Assembly (NCBI RefSeq): GCF_018260555.1
Contig: NZ_JAGLBB010000016.1
Span: 1 to 47,611 of the forward strand
From: Deinococcus sp.
GTDB lineage: Bacteria > Deinococcota > Deinococci > Deinococcales > Deinococcaceae
DNA length: 47,611 nt
Direction of reading: 5' to 3'
Both the position numbers and the translations under genes were made by a program. How positions within the stretch are numbered: position 1 is the stretch's first letter; each line of letters opens with the position of its first letter. The notes beneath the pieces are model-generated. The model saw only the letters and a list, made by a program, of their open reading frames with translations. It was not told the DNA's origin and ran no database searches. This document shows positions 40,095 to 47,611 of the stretch, in pieces.

Positions 40095-40189
40095 GTCTAT
40101 CTCCTGTGAACGAATTCACGAGTTCCGTGGGCGGTCAGCCGACTCCCCCGCAATCGCCATCGGAATCACTCGCTTCCGAATCGGCAACA

Positions 40190-40204
40190 GTGTACATCCT
40201 ACAC
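40190..40204 (-). promoter_or_regulatory. Putative operator GTGTA-N5-TACAC upstream of ndh
   Basis: A perfect interrupted palindrome GTGTACATCCTACAC about 95 bp before the ndh start. It has the size and symmetry of a dimeric repressor site. I see no unambiguous -10 and -35 boxes next to it. Confidence 0.45.
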
Positions 40205-40353
40205 GAACGCAGACAGTCATGACCCATACCCTCATCACTGCGTGAAGGGATGCCGTCCGCGCCGTGCGGCCAGCGCGTCCACCAGGACCTCCAGAACCAA
40301 CTCTGTGCCGCGCCACTCTACCCGAAGATGGCCCCCGGCCTGGCAGGCGCGCG

Positions 40354-41556
40354 TCACTCTTCGCGCAGCAGCGCCGCGTGCCGCGCCCGCACCACCTCCC
40401 GCCGGGGATCTCGCGGGTCCAGCAGCGACTCCAGCAGTGCCAGGACCTCCAGATCATCGAAGCGGGCGGCGTAGCGCCACAGCAGGGCCGGGTCGCGCCC
40501 GCCGCACACCGCCCGGCGCAGCGCCCCGTCCAGGTACGAGCGCCAGTACGACAGCAGCGGCGACTCGCTGACCGGCAGCGGCGGCGCGTCGAACAGGTCC
40601 AGGGCGCCGTTCACGTCACCGCGCAGCAGCCGGCGCTCCAGGCGCAGCAGGTCCAGATCCACCGCCACGCTCAGCCGGTACGGCCGCGACGCGATCTGCC
40701 CGCCCAGCAGGCCCCGCAGGGTACTGACCTCGGACTTAAGGGTGCTGGAACTGATCGGCGCGTCCCCGTACATGTGCGCGTGCAGGGCGTCCAGCGTCAG
40801 GCCGTCCGGGTGCAGCGCCAGCACGGTCAGCAGTTCCAGTTGCCGGGGCGTCAGGTGCAGGCTACGGCCCGCCAGGTGCACGCTGGGCACCCCGCACAGC
40901 CGCACCTGCACACCCGGCGGTGCGTCCTGGTGCGCCAGTTGCTCCTCAATCCGCTGCGCGTAGTGCTGCGCGCTCGCCAGGCCCAGCGGCGTACTCTGGT
41001 GCCACACGGTACTCAGGTTCAGCACACCCAGCAACGACCCGCGCGCGTCCCTCAGCGGCGCGCAGTAACACACCCAGTCATGCACGGCCTGCACGTAATG
41101 TTCGGCGGCGAACACCCGCACCGCCCGGCGTTCCCGCAGCGCCAGCGCCAGTGCGTTGGTGCCCACGCTGCTCTCGTCCCAGTGACCGCCGGGCACGAAG
41201 TTCAGCGCGCGGCCCAGCCGCTGCATGCGCGAACCCCCGGCCGTCCAGAGCAGTTGCCCGCGCGTGTCGGCCAGCGCGACCATCAGGTCCCCGTCCTGCG
41301 CCAGGATGCCCAGTTCGGACCGCAGGGACCGAGTGGCGAATTCCAGCGGCGATCCCGTCCACGCCGGGCCCTGATCGGACATGGGGGCCGTCACGCGGTC
41401 CGGCGAGACCGTCAGCGCCGACCGGCCCCAGGAGGCCAGCACGCCCGCCGGCACGTCCCCTTCTGCGCGGCTCACGCCCGCGCCACCGCCGCGCCCCACG
41501 AAACGGTTCCAGGCCATGACGCGCCGCTGCCTTTCCAGTACGAGTCGCTCGTTCAT
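40354..41556 (-). CDS. GAF-domain transcriptional regulator with C-terminal winged helix
   Basis: A 400-residue protein from ATG 41556 (MNERLVLERQRRVMAWNRF). The N-terminal half has the sigma-54-activator-like sensory region: AGVLASWGRS, a GAF domain with GHWDESSVGTNALALALRERR and FAAEHYVQAVHDWVCYCAPLRD, as in AcoR-type proteins. There is no AAA+ domain. The C-terminal half carries a winged helix (LHLTPRQLELLTVLALHPDGLTLDALHAHMYGD, then SSSTLKSEVSTLRGLLGG) and a helical tail. It is divergent from the CoxS-L-M-type operon at 42026, about 470 bp away, and related GAF regulators commonly flank such operons, so it is a likely activator of it. The ligand is unknown. Confidence 0.82.
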   Translation of the reverse strand: MNERLVLERQRRVMAWNRFVGRGGGAGVSRAEGDVPAGVLASWGRSALTVSPDRVTAPMSDQGPAWTGSPLEFATRSLRSELGILAQDGDLMVALADTRGQLLWTAGGSRMQRLGRALNFVPGGHWDESSVGTNALALALRERRAVRVFAAEHYVQAVHDWVCYCAPLRDARGSLLGVLNLSTVWHQSTPLGLASAQHYAQRIEEQLAHQDAPPGVQVRLCGVPSVHLAGRSLHLTPRQLELLTVLALHPDGLTLDALHAHMYGDAPISSSTLKSEVSTLRGLLGGQIASRPYRLSVAVDLDLLRLERRLLRGDVNGALDLFDAPPLPVSESPLLSYWRSYLDGALRRAVCGGRDPALLWRYAARFDDLEVLALLESLLDPRDPRREVVRARHAALLREE

Positions 41557-42025
41557 GCCGCCCCGATACCCTCCCGTTCTGCACCTGCGCCCACTCACCC
41601 TGCACACAATCACCCGGCGCCTACGGGAAGCGGCAGAACACGCACCGCCCAGGCCCCCGGCTTTCAGGGACAGCGCGCGCAGCCGACCCGGCAGACCGGA
41701 ACCCTCCGGAAAGGAATCCCGTCACCCGGCCCCGGCGGCCCGCGCCGCCCCCGGTGATACTTACTTGCTTGACCCTGCCAACGTACCACGCGCCGCCCGC
41801 CCCCCGCTCCCGCTGGCGCCCGTGGCTGGCACTGCCGGGCCGACACCCTTTTCCAACCTTGGGTGTGTTTGAATAAGACCGGTCACACAACTCAGTTCCG
41901 GCGTCGGCTCCCCGGGCCCTGCCGGCGTCTGTCCCGGCGTTCGCCGGGCGCGCGGCAGGTACCGGCAGGCACCCCGCCGTAACGCACCAGCTCGACCGGA
42001 CCCCAGGTCCCCGAGGGAGGCACGC
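41557..42025. promoter_or_regulatory. Divergent control region between the GAF regulator and the hydroxylase operon
   Basis: A 469-bp gap. GTGTG (41863-41867) and CACAC (41884-41888) flank a locally AT-rich stretch TTTGAATAAGACC, the best candidate for the operon's promoter and regulator site. The rest is GC-rich with no gene, repeat copy or strong hairpin. A GGGAGG Shine-Dalgarno precedes ATG 42026. Confidence 0.35.
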
Positions 42026-42514
<489 letters not shown>

Positions 42515-42657
42515 GCGGCGTTCAGGCGGTCACGGCGGTCCGTCCCTGCCCCCCCCGCCGAACACCCGGAACGCCGCACCCCCCGGCCTCCTGAACCCTG
42601 AGACCCGCTCCCGCCCTACCCATCAGCGCATCACCCCCTCCAGGGAGGTCCCACCCC

Positions 42658-45057
<2,400 letters not shown>

Positions 45058-45062
45058 ACCGC

Positions 45063-45119
45063 TGCTGGGTGAAGGTTGATGGTCGGTAGAACAGACCGTC
45101 CATTCTCCATCAACCAGCA
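45063..45119 (+). other. Intercistronic hairpin between large and medium subunit genes
   Basis: GGTTGATGG (45074-45082) pairs with CCATCAACC (45107-45115), with TGCTGG (45063-45068) and CCAGCA (45114-45119) as an outer extension or alternative, and GGTC/GACC inside. The T-run is absent, so it is more likely an mRNA stability or stoichiometry element than a terminator. Confidence 0.6.
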
Positions 45120-45161
45120 AGCCTTACCCCATACCCATCAACCCCCACCCCGGAGGGATTC

Positions 45162-45956
45162 ATGTATCCAGCCAGTTTCGAGTACCAGAAAGCCGACAGC
45201 GTCGATCAGGCCATCGCCGCGCTCGCCGCGAACCCCGACCTGAAACTCATTGCCGGGGGGCACAGCCTGCTGCCCGCCATGAAACTCCGGCTGGCGCAGC
45301 CGCCCGCCCTGCTGGACATCTGGGGCGTTCAGGAAATGAAAGGCATCACCCGCGAAGGCGACTGGTACGTGGTGGGCGCCATGACCACGCACGCCGAGGT
45401 GCTGCGCAGCGACCTGCCCCTGTTCCCCGAGGTGGCCGGGTGGGTCGGGGACCCGATGGTCCGGAACCGGGGCACCATCGGCGGCAGTCTGGCGCACGCT
45501 GACCCCAGCGCCGACTACCCCGCCGCTGCGCTGGCCCTGGGCGTGGAATTCGTCATCCGTGGGCCCAGCGGCGAGCGCACCGTCCACGCCGACGACATGT
45601 TCGTCGGGATGTTCGAAAGTGCCGTCAGGGCCGGTGAACTCCTGACGCACATCCGCGTGCCCGCCACCATCCAGGCCTCGGCGTACGAGAAGTTCCGGCA
45701 CCCCGCCAGCCACTACGCCATCGTCGGTCTGGCCGTCGCCCGCCACGCCAGCGGCGAGGTCCGCGCCGCGTACACCGGCGCGGCCGAACGCGCCCACCGC
45801 CTCCCCGCGCTAGAAGACGCCGTGAAGCGGGGCGCCCCGGCCCCCACCGGCCTCGTCGAGTCGGGCGACCTGCTCGGCGACCGTTTCGCCAGCGCCGAGT
45901 ACCGCGCGCACCTCGTGGACATCCTCGCCGCCCGCGCCCTGGCTCGCCTGGGCTGA
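45162..45956 (+). CDS. Molybdenum hydroxylase FAD subunit (CoxM-like)
   Basis: A 264-residue flavoprotein subunit. The two FAD motifs of the family are exact: AGGHSLLPAMKLRL (from residue 31) and TIGGSLAHADPSADYPAA (from about 105). RAGELLTHIRVPA and YEKFRHPASHYAIVGLAVA continue the fold. It accepts electrons from the iron-sulfur subunit and passes them to a quinone or other acceptor. ATG 45162 has a good GGAGGG ribosome site. It is the last gene of the operon, followed by a GC-rich hairpin at 45969. Confidence 0.94.
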   Translation: MYPASFEYQKADSVDQAIAALAANPDLKLIAGGHSLLPAMKLRLAQPPALLDIWGVQEMKGITREGDWYVVGAMTTHAEVLRSDLPLFPEVAGWVGDPMVRNRGTIGGSLAHADPSADYPAAALALGVEFVIRGPSGERTVHADDMFVGMFESAVRAGELLTHIRVPATIQASAYEKFRHPASHYAIVGLAVARHASGEVRAAYTGAAERAHRLPALEDAVKRGAPAPTGLVESGDLLGDRFASAEYRAHLVDILAARALARLG

Positions 45957-45968
45957 AGGGGGGTGCAA

Positions 45969-46002
45969 GGCCGCGCCCGCCCAGGCGGGGCGGGCGGTGG
46001 CC
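45969..46002 (+). terminator. GC hairpin at the end of the hydroxylase operon
   Basis: CGCCCGCC (45974-45981) pairs with GGCGGGCG (45989-45996), with GGCC on each side as an outer extension. No T-run follows, so termination efficiency is uncertain. The rest of the gap to 46126 shows only a solo right end of the dispersed repeat (GAGTCCGTA, 46118-46126). Confidence 0.5.
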
Positions 46003-46126
46003 GGCGCCCTGCCCCCCTCCCCGGTCTATTCGTTCACAATCAGGACCAGCCCCGGGTCGCCAACGCCGCCCCCAAAATCCCGCTCGGGTTGAGCGGTTTG
46101 CGACAACCAGTCAACCCGAGTCCGTA

Positions 46127-46259
46127 TTATTCCGATTGAATCGGTGCCGTTCTGAATCAATCCGAGCGGATGCGAGTAGGAACAGGACACGGGTTTCGTG
46201 GTATGGAGCCGCAGGCGGTGCTTTTCCGACTGTGGCGCAGTGGAGCGAAGTCCGTATTA
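46127..46259 (+). repeat. Dispersed MITE-like repeat, copy 11 (left tip deleted)
   Basis: TTA (46127-46129), then TTCCGATTG with the first six bases of the usual end missing, stem module, GCCG-CAGG-CGGT hairpin (G-U closed), right end GAAGTCCGTA, TTA (46257-46259). The right TTA is the stop codon (TAA) of the DUF1345 gene on the minus strand. A solo right end abuts its left side, suggesting nested or successive insertions. Confidence 0.82.
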
Positions 46260-46913
46260 CTGGGTCAGTCCGGCCACGCCGTTGATCGTGATGGCAATGA
46301 TGACGGTGCCGAACACAAAAGAGAGCAGGGCGTGCCCAAGTAGAAGGCGGCGCATGCTGCGGGTGTTGAGGTTGGTGTCGCTGACCTGGTACGTCATGCC
46401 GATGGTGACACTGAGGTACGCGAAGTCCCAGTAGGTGGGCTCCTGAAGGGTGGTGTCGTCTTGCAGGAACTGGACGCCGCGGCCGTTCCGGTAGTAGTTC
46501 CGGGCGTAATGAAGGGTGTACTCGGTCTGCACGAGCAGCCACGAGGCGGCGACGGTCAGGACCGCGAGGCCCGTGAGAAGGATTTCCTGGAGGCGGGGCT
46601 GATCGTGCGCGGCCGACAGCAGGAAGATCACGCCGACCAGGCTGATGACGGCGGTGAAGAGGGTGATGGTCGCCGCGACAGCGCGCGTGTCGTCCTCGCG
46701 CGTGGCGAGCTGGCGGGTGCGTTCGGGTCCGGCCGTCATCATGACGGGCCACAGCTGCGCCATCACCGTCACGCAGAAGGTGACCCAGGCGCTCAGCGTT
46801 CGGGCTTCCGGTAGCCACTCGCGCGGGGTGAGCAGGGCGGCGATCAGGGCGGCGCCAAGGCCGATCAGGAGCCGACCGGCGGCATGTGGGCGCGGCCTGC
46901 GTTCACGTGACAT
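46257..46913 (-). CDS. DUF1345 family membrane protein
   Basis: A 218-residue protein from ATG 46913 with about five membrane helices. The family pattern is clear: GAALIAALLTPREWLPEARTL near the N-terminus, WVTFCVTVMAQLW, the cytoplasmic ATREDDTRAVAATITLFTAVISL, then WLLVQTEYTLHYARNYYR and the hallmark EPTYWDFAYLSVTIGMTYQVSDTN. Function is unknown for the family. The ORF is open to 46946, but those first residues derive from the neighbouring repeat. Its TAA stop is the flanking triplet of repeat copy 11, and repeat copy 12 lies just upstream of its start, so the gene is bracketed by the element. Confidence 0.88.
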   Translation of the reverse strand: MSRERRPRPHAAGRLLIGLGAALIAALLTPREWLPEARTLSAWVTFCVTVMAQLWPVMMTAGPERTRQLATREDDTRAVAATITLFTAVISLVGVIFLLSAAHDQPRLQEILLTGLAVLTVAASWLLVQTEYTLHYARNYYRNGRGVQFLQDDTTLQEPTYWDFAYLSVTIGMTYQVSDTNLNTRSMRRLLLGHALLSFVFGTVIIAITINGVAGLTQ

Positions 46914-46920
46914 GCTGCGA

Positions 46921-47000
46921 TCATACGGTGGGAGACTCCGCTCCATTCCGCCACAGTCGGAAAAGCGCCGCCTACGGCTCCATATCGCAGAATCCGTCTG
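46921..47000 (-). repeat. Dispersed MITE-like repeat, copy 12 (partial, inverted)
   Basis: TCA (46921-46923), TACGG, and the hairpin module (GCCG-TAGG-CGGC on the minus strand) as far as AATCCGTCTGA; the stem module and second end are missing. The CG-to-TA change in the hairpin loop keeps the stem. It begins 8 bp upstream of the DUF1345 start codon. Confidence 0.75.
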
Positions 47001-47046
47001 ACGCGCCGCTCAGGCTCTTTTCATACCGGGCTTCTAGGGTATGGGC

Positions 47047-47433
47047 ATGAATCTTCGTTCGTGGTGGGCTGGTTTGGTAGCAGGAAGCGTCATGCTGGGG
47101 TCGGTGGCGGCGGCCGATGCGTCGCCCGTGCAGGTGAAATACCGCGTGTTCCGGTACACCTGTGACGCTGGCAAGAAAATCAACGTGTACTACGTGCAGT
47201 TCGGTCAGGATCCCATGTTCGCCATGCTCGACTGGAACGGGCAGCGCTTCGGGCTGGCCGAGGCGATCAGCGCGAGCGGCTCGCGCTACGCTGGCCTGAG
47301 CGGCCCGGCGAGCGCACGCGGGGGTCTGGAGTGGTGGGAGCATCACGGCGAGGCGACCCTGAGTGCCTTTACCGGCAACAGCACCACGAACACCAAAACG
47401 CTGCTGACCGGCTGCAAGACCGCGCGGCGCTGA
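47047..47433 (+). CDS. MliC-like exported lysozyme inhibitor domain protein
   Basis: A 128-residue exported protein from ATG 47047 (ATG 47041 is two codons upstream). The signal peptide MNLRSWWAGLVAGSVMLGSVAAADA is followed by a single small beta domain: VQVKYRVFRYTCDAGKKINVYYVQFG, FAMLDWNGQRFGLAEAISASGSRYAG and EWWEHHGEATLSAF. The SASGSRYA and YTCDAGKKINVYY segments match MliC/PliC inhibitors of C-type lysozyme, with a C-terminal Cys (LTGCKTARR) that could pair with the first Cys. There is no lipobox, so it would be periplasmic or secreted rather than a lipoprotein. Family call is good; activity is inferred. Confidence 0.82.
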   Translation: MNLRSWWAGLVAGSVMLGSVAAADASPVQVKYRVFRYTCDAGKKINVYYVQFGQDPMFAMLDWNGQRFGLAEAISASGSRYAGLSGPASARGGLEWWEHHGEATLSAFTGNSTTNTKTLLTGCKTARR

Positions 47434-47451
47434 TTTCCGGGCAGTTAGGAC

Positions 47452-47498
47452 CGGAACGCCAGTTGCCCGGAACGCCAGGTGCCCGGACGCCAGGTGCC
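47452..47498 (+). repeat. 16-bp tandem repeat, three units
   Basis: CGGAACGCCAGTTGCC (47452), CGGAACGCCAGGTGCC (47468) and a 15-bp variant CGGACGCCAGGTGCC (47484), beginning 18 bp past the MliC-like gene. No gene is visible in the remaining bases. Confidence 0.75.
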
Positions 47499-47579
47499 GG
47501 GCAGCTGAGGTCAGGAATGCTAAGGCCTGGATGAGCGGGTAGTTGGCTGGAACTATGCCCGACACCACTGAAATGGGAG

Positions 47580-47602
47580 CGTCCGGGGCCTATCCCCGGA
47601 CG
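47580..47602. terminator. Perfect hairpin near the window edge
   Basis: CGTCCGGGG (47580-47588) and CCCCGGACG (47594-47602) pair perfectly around a 5-nt loop. No T-run is seen on either strand within the window, so its role is unclear. Confidence 0.5.
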
Positions 47603-47611
47603 TGTCAAAAG

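Overview
The window is high-GC DNA that reads as a chromosomal segment of a Deinococcus species. The evidence is the style of its housekeeping proteins (a cysteine-poor ribosomal protein L31, UvrA with a basic tail, a two-repeat Clp ATPase), a valine T-box, and a dense family of short dispersed repeats of the small non-coding repeat type known from Deinococcus. I saw no rRNA, tRNA, CRISPR array, prophage or complete insertion sequence.

Layout. 1-9.1 kb: a lipoprotein phospholipase A2, a TetR regulator, an RlmI-type methyltransferase, uvrA with an overlapping membrane-protein gene, and a DsbA/DsbB pair. 9.1-12.5 kb: etfBA, an outer-membrane barrel protein and a carboxymuconolactone decarboxylase-like protein. 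12.5-18.4 kb: a ClpC-like ATPase, a DUF2087 protein overlapping radA, a PH-like membrane protein and a small thioredoxin-like protein. 18.6-26.9 kb: a class A penicillin-binding protein, a diguanylate cyclase followed by a stand-alone receiver, tdk, rpmE, an ADP-ribosylglycohydrolase and two unknowns. 26.9-33.8 kb: a valine T-box leader controlling a Nudix gene and valS, then a cysteine desulfurase and a membrane PASTA pseudokinase. 33.8-38.8 kb: azlCD, a TipA-like MerR regulator, and an amino-acid ABC permease and binding protein separated by a divergent pair of MdtJ/MdtI-like SMR genes with an elaborate leader. 38.9-47.6 kb: type II NADH dehydrogenase, a GAF-type regulator divergent from a form II CoxS-L-M molybdenum hydroxylase operon, a DUF1345 membrane protein and a MliC-like lysozyme inhibitor.

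Two signals stand out. First, about a dozen copies or fragments of one MITE-like element (ends TACGGATTCCG, about 130 bp, modular interior) lie between genes. Intact copies are flanked by 3-bp duplications of the form TNA, mostly TGA or TCA. In six places the stop codon of a neighbouring gene is that flanking triplet, so the element appears to enter stop codons and rebuild them. One site is a bare end-to-end remnant.

Second, the MdtJ/MdtI-like genes are preceded by a roughly 320-nt leader. It carries a 29-codon upstream ORF with a Pro-Pro-Pro-Gly stretch just before its stop, and that stop codon abuts a terminator-like hairpin. This arrangement suggests ribosome-mediated attenuation of a polyamine-type exporter.
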